Source: GCA-2708415 sp964353185
Lineage (GTDB): Bacteria; Pseudomonadota; Alphaproteobacteria; Micavibrionales; Micavibrionaceae
Reading direction: 5' to 3'
DNA length: 64,000 bases
Assembly (NCBI GenBank): GCA_964353185.1
Contig: CAYGUV010000004.1
Location: 62,001-126,000 of the forward strand
Shown here: piece after piece, positions 36,519 through 44,689 of the stretch
Numbering within the stretch: position 1 is the first letter of the stretch
How the letters are laid out: every line of letters starts with the position of its first letter
Notes under the pieces: generated by a model
Seen by the model: the letters and a program-made list of their open reading frames with translations, nothing else
Told to the model about the DNA's origin: nothing
Databases searched by the model: none
Made by a program: the position numbers and the translations under genes

Positions 36519-37499
36519 ATGTCAGATATCATTCATACAAAAATGCTTATTATCGGTTCAGGCCCTGCTGGATATACGGCCGCCGTTTATGCCGCCCGCG
36601 CAAACTTAAACCCTATTCAAATTTTGGGTATGGAACCTGGTGGACAGCTTACCATCACAACAGATGTCGAAAATTATCCTGGCTTTGCCGACCCTATCCA
36701 AGGCCCTTGGCTGATGGAGCAAATGAAAGAGCAAGCAGAAAATGTCGGTACAAAAACTATTTACGACATGGTAACAGAGGTAGATTTTGACACCCGCCCC
36801 TACACCGCAAAAACTGATTCAGGCACGACATACACCGCCGACACAATTGTGATTTGTACAGGCGCAAAAGCAAGATGGCTGAATATTCCGTCTGAACAAA
36901 AATTCCGTAATATGGGGGTGAGCGCCTGCGCAACTTGTGATGGATTTTTCTTTAAAGGCAAACGCGTTGCCGTTATTGGTGGCGGAAATTCTGCGGTTGA
37001 AGAAGCGCTCTTCCTTGCCAATTTATGTGAGAAAGTCACCATTGTGCACAGACGTGATGAATTGCGCGCAGAAAAAATTATGCAGCAACGCGTTTTCAAC
37101 AATCCAAAAATTGATGTTCTTTGGGACAATGTTGTTGAGGAGGTTTTGGGCGTCGAACATGGTCAAGGTGAAAACCCAGGCGTCACAGGTCTTCGCACCA
37201 AAAATGTTAAAACTGGCGAAATGACAGACACTGATTTAGAAGGTATCTTTATCGCCATTGGTCACGACCCAGCGACTGAATTATTTAAAGGGAAGCTAGA
37301 AATGGATTCCGAAGGATACCTAATCACCGCGCCAGATTCGACCGCAACAACCCTTCCGGGTGTCTATGCCGCAGGCGATGTAAAAGACAAAACATACCGC
37401 CAAGCCGTCACTGCCGCAGGCATGGGATGTATGGCCGCATTAGAGGCAGAAAAATACCTTGCAGATGTCGAAGCAAAAGACGATAAAGAAGCCGCTTAA
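36519..37499 (+). CDS. trxB: Thioredoxin-disulfide reductase
   Basis: 326 residues from the ATG at 36519, with AGAGGA 8-9 nt upstream; an upstream ATG at 36495 has no ribosome site. The FAD motif GSGPAGYTAAVYAARA is followed by the redox centre CATC (SACATCDGFF near 136) and the NADPH motif GGGNSAVEEALFLA. The C-terminal FAD motif is YAAGDVKD. It reduces thioredoxin in the cytosol. It is followed by the lsrB-like regulator, an arrangement conserved in Rhizobiales. Confidence 0.95.
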   Translation: MSDIIHTKMLIIGSGPAGYTAAVYAARANLNPIQILGMEPGGQLTITTDVENYPGFADPIQGPWLMEQMKEQAENVGTKTIYDMVTEVDFDTRPYTAKTDSGTTYTADTIVICTGAKARWLNIPSEQKFRNMGVSACATCDGFFFKGKRVAVIGGGNSAVEEALFLANLCEKVTIVHRRDELRAEKIMQQRVFNNPKIDVLWDNVVEEVLGVEHGQGENPGVTGLRTKNVKTGEMTDTDLEGIFIAIGHDPATELFKGKLEMDSEGYLITAPDSTATTLPGVYAAGDVKDKTYRQAVTAAGMGCMAALEAEKYLADVEAKDDKEAA

Positions 37500-37573
37500 G
37501 ATTCTTCATTAAATTGATAGAAAATTTAAAAAGCGTTACATCGACGCGACTAAAAAAAGATAAAGGATTAAAA

Positions 37574-38464
37574 ATGGATTGGGATAAACTACGCACCTTT
37601 CATATTGTTGCAGAAGCAGGAAGCTTCACACACGCAGGGAACGCACTCGACCTTAGCCAGTCTGCAGTCTCTCGACAAATCAGCGCCCTAGAAGAAAGTC
37701 TGGATACAAAACTCTTCCATAGGCACGCCCGCGGCCTCGTCCTTACCGAAGCAGGTGAGCTTTTAAGCAACACCGCCAGTGAAATTTTTGGCAAACTGTC
37801 TATGGTACAGGCGCGCCTTTTAGATAATAAATCACAACCTTCGGGCACATTGCGTATTACCGCCCCTGGCTTTTTGGGTTCAACATGGTTGGTTCCTCGC
37901 CTCTCCGAATTGCATGCCAAATACCCAGAATTACAATTATCCCTTTTATTTGATGATCGTATTTATAATTTAAATATGCGCGAGGCTGATGCCGCCATTC
38001 GTCTTTATAAACCAGATCAACCTGATTTATTATATTCAAAAATTGGGGAGATTAATTTTCACATTTTCGGATCTAAAAATTACTTTAAAAAACACGGCAC
38101 ACCCAAAACTGCCGCTGATTTAAAAGACCACATTTTGCTTGGTTATCCTGATGGCACACCTGCCCCATTTGAGGACCCCAATTGGCTTTTTAGACAGGCA
38201 GACACAACCCTCAACAATAATGCCAAATTAATAAAAATTAATTCCATCTATGGTATTTATGAGGCCGTTCGAAACGATGCGGGGCTTGCCGTATTACCAG
38301 ATTATTTGGCCGCGGCAGATTCAAATATTCAACCATGTCTGGCCAACATTGAACGGCCATCTGTTGATATGTACTTCGTTTATTCAGAAGAAAGAAAAAG
38401 CTCAAACCGTATTAAGCTTTTGCATGAATTTTTAGATGAAACGTTCAAAAACAGCAAATTTTAA
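37574..38464 (+). CDS. lsrB: LysR-type regulator, LsrB/VtlR-like
   Basis: 296 residues from the ATG at 37574 with AAAGGA before it. The helix-turn-helix (1-60: MDWDKLRTFHIVAEAGSF, SQSAVSRQISALEE, FHRHARGLVLTEAGE) is very like rhizobial LsrB/VtlR, which lie in the same lrp-trxB-lsrB order and control LPS and oxidative-stress genes. The effector domain is a normal LysR fold. Only one Cys (about residue 255) is present, so multi-Cys redox sensing reported for LsrB would not be available in the same form. A terminator follows at 38528. Confidence 0.85.
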   Translation: MDWDKLRTFHIVAEAGSFTHAGNALDLSQSAVSRQISALEESLDTKLFHRHARGLVLTEAGELLSNTASEIFGKLSMVQARLLDNKSQPSGTLRITAPGFLGSTWLVPRLSELHAKYPELQLSLLFDDRIYNLNMREADAAIRLYKPDQPDLLYSKIGEINFHIFGSKNYFKKHGTPKTAADLKDHILLGYPDGTPAPFEDPNWLFRQADTTLNNNAKLIKINSIYGIYEAVRNDAGLAVLPDYLAAADSNIQPCLANIERPSVDMYFVYSEERKSSNRIKLLHEFLDETFKNSKF

Positions 38465-38527
38465 GCTATTTTTGAAACTTTATTATAAAAAATTACTTCT
38501 ATATCAATCACTTAAATTTAACTTGTG

Positions 38528-38552
38528 AAAAACCTCCTTATGGGGGATTTTT
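38528..38552 (+). terminator. Terminator after lsrB
   Basis: AAAAACCTCC, TTAT loop, GGGGG (38542-38546) and ATTTTT. CCTCC pairs with GGGGG, and the A and T runs extend the stem past a one-base bulge. It is 63 bp past the lsrB stop. Confidence 0.7.
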
Positions 38553-38554
38553 CT

Positions 38555-38742
38555 GTTTACATCTCATTTCACCCGTCGTATAACCCACCATCTTATGCGT
38601 GAGCGTAAGGCTGGAGGATACAGTTTACTTGTAAATTTTGTCCTACATCTCAACTTTTTTAAGTTGCCCTAGATGTGAAACCTCCCTGTTCAACTTAATA
38701 CCGGGCTTATTCTCTTTATTGAGAATCGCCCGGTTTTTTTTA
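38555..38742 (+). ncRNA. Candidate structured small RNA, ending in a terminator
   Basis: GTAT/ATAC, CC/GG, CCA/TGG and CTTATGC-GTGA-GCGTAAG form a long hairpin with a GNRA loop (about 38577-38621). TTTAC/GTAAA follows. ACATCTCA occurs twice (38559-38566 and 38645-38652) and AGATGT once (38671-38676), so two exclusive pairings exist. A GGAGG (38613-38617) could pair with CCTCC at 38681-38685. The end is a strong terminator. I compared it with 6S, SRP, tmRNA and RNase P signatures and found no match. Confidence 0.5.
38700..38742 (+). terminator. Intrinsic terminator of the candidate RNA
   Basis: CCGGGC (38701-38706) pairs with GCCCGG (38728-38733), extended inside by ATTCTC/GAGAAT, followed by nine T. 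It is upstream of the patatin gene and not downstream of any ORF, which implies a separate transcript ends here. Confidence 0.85.
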
Positions 38743-38840
38743 TCTACTCTATACGCGACAGAAATGTTTTAGGTAATTAACGCAAATCACGTTATAATTT
38801 TTATTAAGTAATTCTAATCATTCGTTTATTTCATAACAAT

Positions 38841-40094
38841 ATGTCTCCAACTGATCATAATGCCATCCCTCGGGAAGAAAAAGAACCTGTCATCGCCCTT
38901 TTTAATTATGGCGGTGGTTTGCGGGGGCTGATCCCTGCACACATAATGGCACGCGTTGAAAAGAAAACTGGCCACCGCATGAGCGAGATGGTCGACATTT
39001 TTTGCGGGCCTTCAACTGGCGCTATTTTAAACGCCGCGATGAACGTGCCTCATGATGAACATCCAAATCGTGCCAAATATCGCGCGCGCCACATGGTGAT
39101 GTTTTACGAACGCGAAGGGGCAAACATATTTCCAAATGACCGCTTTCGTGAATTACGTGGCCTTCTCCATGACTTCAACAATCGTCTTACAAAAATTGGC
39201 CGTATTGAAAGCATGTTCAAACATGGAAATTATGACCCTATTAATTTAAGCCGTCCTTTACGCAAACTTTACGGCCATACCAAATTGTCTGAGAGTTTAA
39301 AAAGCCTCATCATCCCTTTCTATAGTATCAATGGAAACAATACACCCCGCGGTTACAATCCTCAAATGCCAACACGCGGCATGCAACATTACGCGCGTGA
39401 AGGTGGTCATGCTGTCTGGCTGCGCAGTATGAAACTGCATAACGGCCAACATAATATAAACAGCAAACCACAAGTCTCCATGTACGATGCAGTCATGGCC
39501 AGCACCGCGGCGCCTACCTATTTTCCTTGCCATCATTTTGATGTTGGTTGGGGGGATGAACGCGGCACCAAAACTTATTCGGGTATTGATGGCAATATTT
39601 TTGATAACCCCGCCGTCAGCTACTATGGCTCTTTACAAAAACAACTCGATCCTCATCAAAAACTCATCATGATTGGTCTAGGCACAGGATATACCAATCG
39701 TTCGGTGCAACGCGAACAATGGGATAAATATGGCTCGCTCGGAGTTGTTGATCCGGTCAATAATTTACCGCTCATCAATATGTTTTTCCACGCCTCTGAA
39801 TCCGCTCTTTCTCACAGTTTGCTTCATGAACTGGGGGATGATTTATATATGTTTAATAAATCAATATTGGATGGCGACCCAACAACGCCCAATGTTCAAA
39901 TTGACGATGGCTCGCCCGAAAATCTTAAGAAACTCCGTAACTTCTCCGAAGCCATTATGGAAGAGTTTGATAGTCAATTGGAAGATGTCTGTGAGCTATT
40001 GGTTCAAAACCGTTCTAAAAAACTTTATAAGCACGAAGAAAAACAAAAAGAGAAGAAAACATTCTTTAGCCTCTTTACTGGCGAAAAAGACTAA
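38841..40094 (+). CDS. Patatin-like phospholipase
   Basis: 417 residues. Patatin features are NYGGGLRGLIPAHI near 23-36 (oxyanion hole GGGLRG), the nucleophile elbow GPSTG near 55 and the Asp-Gly pair of the Ser-Asp dyad in GIDGNIFDNPA near 250. Patatins are acyl hydrolases of phospholipids. There is no signal peptide, so it acts inside or leaves by a route not seen here. The C-terminus is charged and Lys-rich. The alpha/beta hydrolase gene follows after 99 bp, so the two may form a lipid-turnover unit. Confidence 0.88.
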   Translation: MSPTDHNAIPREEKEPVIALFNYGGGLRGLIPAHIMARVEKKTGHRMSEMVDIFCGPSTGAILNAAMNVPHDEHPNRAKYRARHMVMFYEREGANIFPNDRFRELRGLLHDFNNRLTKIGRIESMFKHGNYDPINLSRPLRKLYGHTKLSESLKSLIIPFYSINGNNTPRGYNPQMPTRGMQHYAREGGHAVWLRSMKLHNGQHNINSKPQVSMYDAVMASTAAPTYFPCHHFDVGWGDERGTKTYSGIDGNIFDNPAVSYYGSLQKQLDPHQKLIMIGLGTGYTNRSVQREQWDKYGSLGVVDPVNNLPLINMFFHASESALSHSLLHELGDDLYMFNKSILDGDPTTPNVQIDDGSPENLKKLRNFSEAIMEEFDSQLEDVCELLVQNRSKKLYKHEEKQKEKKTFFSLFTGEKD

Positions 40095-40193
40095 ACTTTT
40101 CCACAATCATTAGAATATCCACTAATAAAAAGTGACTTACTGATAACAATAAGACATAATTTTGTTATGTAATAATTTAAATATTGGTGACAT

Positions 40194-41585
40194 TTGTTTC
40201 AGCTTAGAATTCCCACAAATACCACTACAGATTTAGGGCTCGCAATAGCCGAAGGCCCTTATTGTAAATTTCCCTCTGAAGAAAATCCTAGCCCCTCTAC
40301 TAAAACTCCTGTAATTGCTAAAAAAGGCGAAACGCCTCATTACGACATGCCATCAATCGCGGAACAAATGGAACAGCTCAGCGATCAATGTGAAGAGCAA
40401 TATTTTAATTATCATGACAAGCTCTTAATCCCGTATTACATGTCTAGGGCCGAAAACGAAGTTGCCGTTATTGCAATGACTTCGGGTTTAAAACCAGACC
40501 ACCCTATTTCTAGAAAATATCTTCGTGCCTGTAATAAACGCGGTATCTCGGTCATATGGATGAACCTACCAAACAGCGTCCGTGACCCGATCTCTATGCC
40601 CGAATATTCGGATATGATTTTATTCTTCTTTACAGATCCCCGCTCCCCCCTTTACAAACATTTTGATCCTGAAAAAATTGCATTCTTTTTACAAACCCAC
40701 TCCTCCAGTGGCCCCCTAACAACAGACCTTGTCTTATCCGAAGAACACAAAGGAAAATTTAAACATTTTAAAGCAGGCATCATGGAGTCTTCTTTTTGGG
40801 ATAATATCAATGGAAAAGGCCTGAAGTACGCCTTATCTCTAGGAACTTTTAATGTTGTTGCGTGGAAAAATTGGCCTAAATTATCTTATGAATCAATCGA
40901 AGGGCTATTATATCTGCATAATTGCGCGATTAAAAAAGAACTTAAAAATTATAACCCCTTCCCAAATGGTACAATGCTTGAAAAAATAACAAGAGATATT
41001 GCCATTAATTTACACGTCGCCAGCATGGCAGTTAAATGCCGTATTAATTTACCCAAACATAATACATATATTGCCGATAGCTTTTTAAGCGAGCGTGGGT
41101 CACCCACCTATTCGCAAATGTATTTGGCTTCAACACATAACCGTAAAATCGCAAAAAAAATTCGTAAAGCCGCGCACAATTCAAAAGCTCCGCAGGGCGC
41201 GACACAACCTTCAATCCCCCTTATTTTTATAGCCGGCGCCGATGATAATTTTTCCGCAGGTGATGCGATAGAAAAAGTGGCAGGATACTTAAAACAAAAA
41301 TTTATCAAAGTCGCAGGCGGCCATAAACCACTTAGTGAGAACAAAGCTGCCCGAAAAGCTCTTTTTAACGAGATGAAAGCCCTTGTCCCAGAAATTGCCA
41401 AACGACCAAAAACATCATCAACATCCGAACTACCAGAAATTGCCGAACCGATGAATTTGAAAACCAGCTTTTTGACTAGAGCGTACGCGATGGCACAGAC
41501 AATAACCAACGCAACCTTCGGTCGTGTAGTAAAAACTTACGCCGCCACCGACGCCCCGCCTGATAAAGCACCGCAGGCTTTTTGA
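40194..41585 (+). CDS. Alpha/beta hydrolase
   Basis: 463 residues. The central core has a nucleophile elbow in THSSSGPL near 166, an acid in FIAGADDNFSAGD near 350 and a histidine in VAGGHKPL near 377, fitting a Ser-Asp-His triad. SVIWMNLPNSVRDP and WKNWPKLSYESIEGLLYLHN surround the cap. The N-terminal 60 residues are low complexity and the C-terminal 60 look disordered. Substrate unknown; the patatin next door suggests a lipid. The 3' end overlaps aatA by 49 bp convergently. Confidence 0.75.
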   Translation: MFQLRIPTNTTTDLGLAIAEGPYCKFPSEENPSPSTKTPVIAKKGETPHYDMPSIAEQMEQLSDQCEEQYFNYHDKLLIPYYMSRAENEVAVIAMTSGLKPDHPISRKYLRACNKRGISVIWMNLPNSVRDPISMPEYSDMILFFFTDPRSPLYKHFDPEKIAFFLQTHSSSGPLTTDLVLSEEHKGKFKHFKAGIMESSFWDNINGKGLKYALSLGTFNVVAWKNWPKLSYESIEGLLYLHNCAIKKELKNYNPFPNGTMLEKITRDIAINLHVASMAVKCRINLPKHNTYIADSFLSERGSPTYSQMYLASTHNRKIAKKIRKAAHNSKAPQGATQPSIPLIFIAGADDNFSAGDAIEKVAGYLKQKFIKVAGGHKPLSENKAARKALFNEMKALVPEIAKRPKTSSTSELPEIAEPMNLKTSFLTRAYAMAQTITNATFGRVVKTYAATDAPPDKAPQAF

Positions 41586-42760
41586 ATGCGTTCGCACGCT
41601 GCGCGCAGGGCTTCTTCGCTTGTCGCATAAGAAATTCTGAAGTGCGGGCTTAGGCCAAATGCCTCCCCATGCACACACGCAACACCTTCGGATTCAAGCA
41701 AGTAACTGACGAAGTCTTCGTCTGTTTTCAAAACCTTACCATCTGGCGTGGTTTTCCCCATCACACCTGCACAAGATGGGTACACATAAAACGCCCCTTC
41801 TGGTGTATGACATTGAATACCATCGGCATCATTTAACATTTTAACCACAAGATCGCGTCTTGAATGGAATGCTGTGATCCATTCTTTCATAAATGACTGG
41901 TCACCATTTAACGCCTCAACCGCGGCCGCTTGGGAAATGGATGATGGGTTTGATGTGCTTTGCCCTTGAATGTTTGCCATCGCCTTAATTAATTCTGCAG
42001 GGCCGCCTGCATATCCAATCCGCCACCCAGTCATGGAATACGCCTTAGATACACCATTTACTGTTAAGGTACGATCTTTTAATTTTGGCTCCACCTGTAC
42101 GGGTGTCACAAATTCAAAATCGCCATATACCAAATGTTCATACATATCATCGCTTAAAACCCAAACATGCGGGTGCTTTAACAAAACATCGGTTAATTCT
42201 TTAATATCTTCAAGTGTGTAGCCCGCGCCCGTTGGGTTGGAGGGAGAGTTTAATATCACCCATTTTGTTTTAGGCGTAATGGCCGCCTCCAATTGTGCGC
42301 CGCTCATTTTAAAGTTTGTCTCTGCAGGGCAATCTACAATCACTGGCTCCCCTTCTGCCAATAATGTCATGTCTGGATATGACACCCAATATGGCGCGGG
42401 AATAATGACCTCATCCCCAGGGTTTAACGTCGCCATAAAAGCATTATATAAAACCTGCTTTCCGCCTGTTCCAACGATGACCTCATTACGGGCATATTCA
42501 ATACCATTATCACGTTTAAATTTTGAAATAATTGCGTCTTTTAATTCAACCGTTCCATCAACTGCGGTATATTTTGTTTGGCCGTTATCCATGGCGGTCT
42601 TGGCCGCATCTTTAATAAAATCTGGCGTGTCAAAATCTGGCTCCCCTGCGCCCAAACCAATAATGTCTTTTCCTGCCGCTTTTAATTCTTTTGCTTTTGC
42701 GGTTACCGCCAATGTTGCGGATGGTTTAATTCTTTTCAATCGATTGGCTAAGATAGACAT
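41537..42760 (-). CDS. aatA: Class I pyridoxal-phosphate aminotransferase (aspartate)
   Basis: 407 residues. The PLP lysine is in VSKAYSMTGWRIGYAGG near 240. Other family elements are GLGAGEPDFDTPDF at the N-terminus, SPSNPTGAGYTLEDI and the C-terminal FRISYATSEEALRAACER. It probably converts aspartate and 2-oxoglutarate to oxaloacetate and glutamate; other class I specificities cannot be excluded. It is convergent with the hydrolase, overlapping by 49 bp. Confidence 0.93.
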   Translation of the reverse strand: MSILANRLKRIKPSATLAVTAKAKELKAAGKDIIGLGAGEPDFDTPDFIKDAAKTAMDNGQTKYTAVDGTVELKDAIISKFKRDNGIEYARNEVIVGTGGKQVLYNAFMATLNPGDEVIIPAPYWVSYPDMTLLAEGEPVIVDCPAETNFKMSGAQLEAAITPKTKWVILNSPSNPTGAGYTLEDIKELTDVLLKHPHVWVLSDDMYEHLVYGDFEFVTPVQVEPKLKDRTLTVNGVSKAYSMTGWRIGYAGGPAELIKAMANIQGQSTSNPSSISQAAAVEALNGDQSFMKEWITAFHSRRDLVVKMLNDADGIQCHTPEGAFYVYPSCAGVMGKTTPDGKVLKTDEDFVSYLLESEGVACVHGEAFGLSPHFRISYATSEEALRAACERIQKACGALSGGASVAA

Positions 42761-42848
42761 AAATTTTCCTTATGAGTAATAATTATGGTTTTTAATAATA
42801 AGATATCCTATGCCCTTCTATGAAGGCTTTCAAGAATAGAAAATAGAA

Positions 42849-43865
42849 TTATTTTTGAAACAAATCATCTAATGATATTTCAAAAGAAACTTTTTCCCTG
42901 TTTAGAAAATCTTTCATAGGCTTCATAATGGGATGCTCAATATCGTTTAATATATATTTCTGCAACCTCGGGATATGGCAGATGTAATCACTTAGCCCTC
43001 GCTCAATATTATATTTGGTAAATTGACCAATGACCTTCGCGTGAAAGAAAAACGATAATATTGCATACCACTGTTCAAACGCTTCTTTTTCCTCTTCGTT
43101 CATGTCATGACAATAAATTGCTTTCATCTCTTCTTTAATCTTTGAATCAACACTCACACGCGCATCTTCCAATAAATTAACCAAATCATAAGGCTGCTCA
43201 ATCCAAAGAGCGTCCTGAAAATCAATAACCCCAATATTATTTTCTAACTGTTCATTCCACATTAAATTTTCAAGGTGATAATCTGCATGCGCCATAATTT
43301 TGGGGCAATGCTTTGCTTTGCTCATAATTTGAGAAAATATCTCATTGAACTCATCTAAGTTACTCTTTTGATACGGTATTTTTGATGCTGCAGGTAGATA
43401 ATTTTGAGTAAAAAAATCTAATTTCATCCGTGGAATAGAATTCTCCAAAGTAACCAATTCCAACGTATTCTCAACCGCCTTATCGCGTAAAATCAAAAGC
43501 GTTTCTGTCGCCGCTTTATAAAGAGGTTTCTTATCATCTCCCAATCTAAGGCGATCGCCAAAACTCTGGTCTCCAAAATCTTCAATAACGGCATAGCCAG
43601 TCCTAAGGTCATAATGATATATCTCAGGAACCTTTATTCCAATATCTGATAAATAATGATCAATTTTAACGTAATCTTTTAGCCCAGATTCTAAACCACC
43701 ACGGCTCATGTCCATTAAATATGCTGTTTTACCTTCTAAATCTAAGCGAAAATATTGGCGAAGCCCAGTATCAGCGCCCATTTGCGTAATGTTAGCGTGT
43801 TGCCATACTGTTCCTGCTAGAAAATCAGAAAAATCACATGGCTCGGACTTTAAATTATTTTTCAT
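42849..43865 (-). CDS. amgK: AmgK-like sugar kinase (aminoglycoside phosphotransferase fold)
   Basis: 338 residues. The catalytic loop is HADYHLENL near 202 (HxDxxxxN) and the metal site IGVIDFQDALWIEQPYDLVNLLEDAR near 222-246 matches AmgK, the anomeric kinase of N-acetylmuramate/N-acetylglucosamine in cell-wall recycling. MurU, its usual partner, is not next to it, so the assignment rests on this motif and not on context. It lies 10 bp after the next gene upstream. Confidence 0.78.
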   Translation of the reverse strand: MKNNLKSEPCDFSDFLAGTVWQHANITQMGADTGLRQYFRLDLEGKTAYLMDMSRGGLESGLKDYVKIDHYLSDIGIKVPEIYHYDLRTGYAVIEDFGDQSFGDRLRLGDDKKPLYKAATETLLILRDKAVENTLELVTLENSIPRMKLDFFTQNYLPAASKIPYQKSNLDEFNEIFSQIMSKAKHCPKIMAHADYHLENLMWNEQLENNIGVIDFQDALWIEQPYDLVNLLEDARVSVDSKIKEEMKAIYCHDMNEEEKEAFEQWYAILSFFFHAKVIGQFTKYNIERGLSDYICHIPRLQKYILNDIEHPIMKPMKDFLNREKVSFEISLDDLFQK

Positions 43866-43875
43866 TATATTTGCT

Positions 43876-44364
43876 TTAATCGCTTGATGATTTTTTAATC
43901 ATCGCATGAATGGCGTCAATGTGGTTTTGTGACACACCTTGCTTGCGGCGCGGCTGATTATAACTTTCTTGACCAAATTCTGGTGTTTTACCGCCTGCGA
44001 TTGTTTTTAAAATATCCATGCCAAATGATTCTTTTTTCTTTGGCTTGGCAGGCTCTGCTTTTGGTGCAGAATGATTGGTGCGTCCTGTGGCGTTATATCC
44101 CGTATTTGACGCACGCGTGGCCCGCAATGTGTCATCAGAAACGGGCGCTTCTTGTGCCACTGGCTCTGGCTGTGTCTTACCACTTTCAACGCGGCCAATG
44201 GCATGCGCTGTTATGCCAACCATGTGCGGCTTTACCAACGTTCTTAAAAGCTTTGGGTCATCCATTGCCCACGCAATTACCTGTTGGCGTACACGTGTTG
44301 GGTTATTGCGATGTAAATGCATCGCTTCCTTGATTTTCTTTTCAACATAATCCCAAGCCATCAA
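43876..44364 (-). CDS. Hypothetical protein
   Basis: 162 residues. The N-terminal 60 residues are helical with a basic patch (WDYVEKKIKEAMHLHRNNPTRVRQQVIAWAMDDPKLLRTLV). The middle is Ala/Pro/Lys-rich and probably disordered. The C-terminus has GVSQNHIDAIHAMIKKS, a possible short helical motif. Not recognised. It lies 10 bp before amgK on the same strand, so the two are one operon. Confidence 0.7.
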   Translation of the reverse strand: MMAWDYVEKKIKEAMHLHRNNPTRVRQQVIAWAMDDPKLLRTLVKPHMVGITAHAIGRVESGKTQPEPVAQEAPVSDDTLRATRASNTGYNATGRTNHSAPKAEPAKPKKKESFGMDILKTIAGGKTPEFGQESYNQPRRKQGVSQNHIDAIHAMIKKSSSD

Positions 44365-44689
44365 TAATACTCCTTACAAATTGATCTGCGCCAAACTAAG
44401 TGTCGCATCGTTATGGACATATTATATCAAATATGTCGCATTTTCCCTACTCTCAATCCCAAAAACCCACAATCTGTTCATTTTGCCCATTTTGGTATAT
44501 ATTAACCGTACTGTCCGAACAAAATTCGGCACCGCTTTACGGGAGACATCGTAAAGCATCAAGGAAATAACTTCCATATTATTTACATAAAATAAATATA
44601 TACCCCCACCCCTCCATTTTCGACAAACGAACTGAAGGAATCGATATTTAACAATTAAAACAATGCTTTATAAGTAGTATTTTTAAAGA
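44365..44689. other. 325-bp non-coding interval with inverted repeats
   Basis: No ORF with support. It contains GACATATT/AATATGTC (44416-44437), with TGTCGCAT repeated at 44401 and 44434; CCGAA-caaaa-TTCGG (about 44516-44530); and GCTTTACG-ggagacat-CGTAAAGC (about 44535-44558). The right part is AT-rich and lies past the mfd stop. The hairpins look like an RNA or an operator rather than a terminator. Confidence 0.45.

Larger units (their letters stand above)
38465..38840 (+). other. 376-bp non-coding interval: terminator plus candidate RNA
   Basis: No plausible protein-coding frame. It holds a terminator after lsrB (38528-38552), a hairpin-rich stretch and a second strong terminator (38700-38742), then about 98 AT-rich bases before the patatin ATG. 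Confidence 0.7.

Noticed and set aside
38555..38742. 6S RNA, tmRNA, SRP RNA or RNase P RNA
   Set aside because: No conserved core elements of these RNAs are visible (no tag frame, no SRP apical loop, no RNase P GAGGAAAGUC); left as unclassified.
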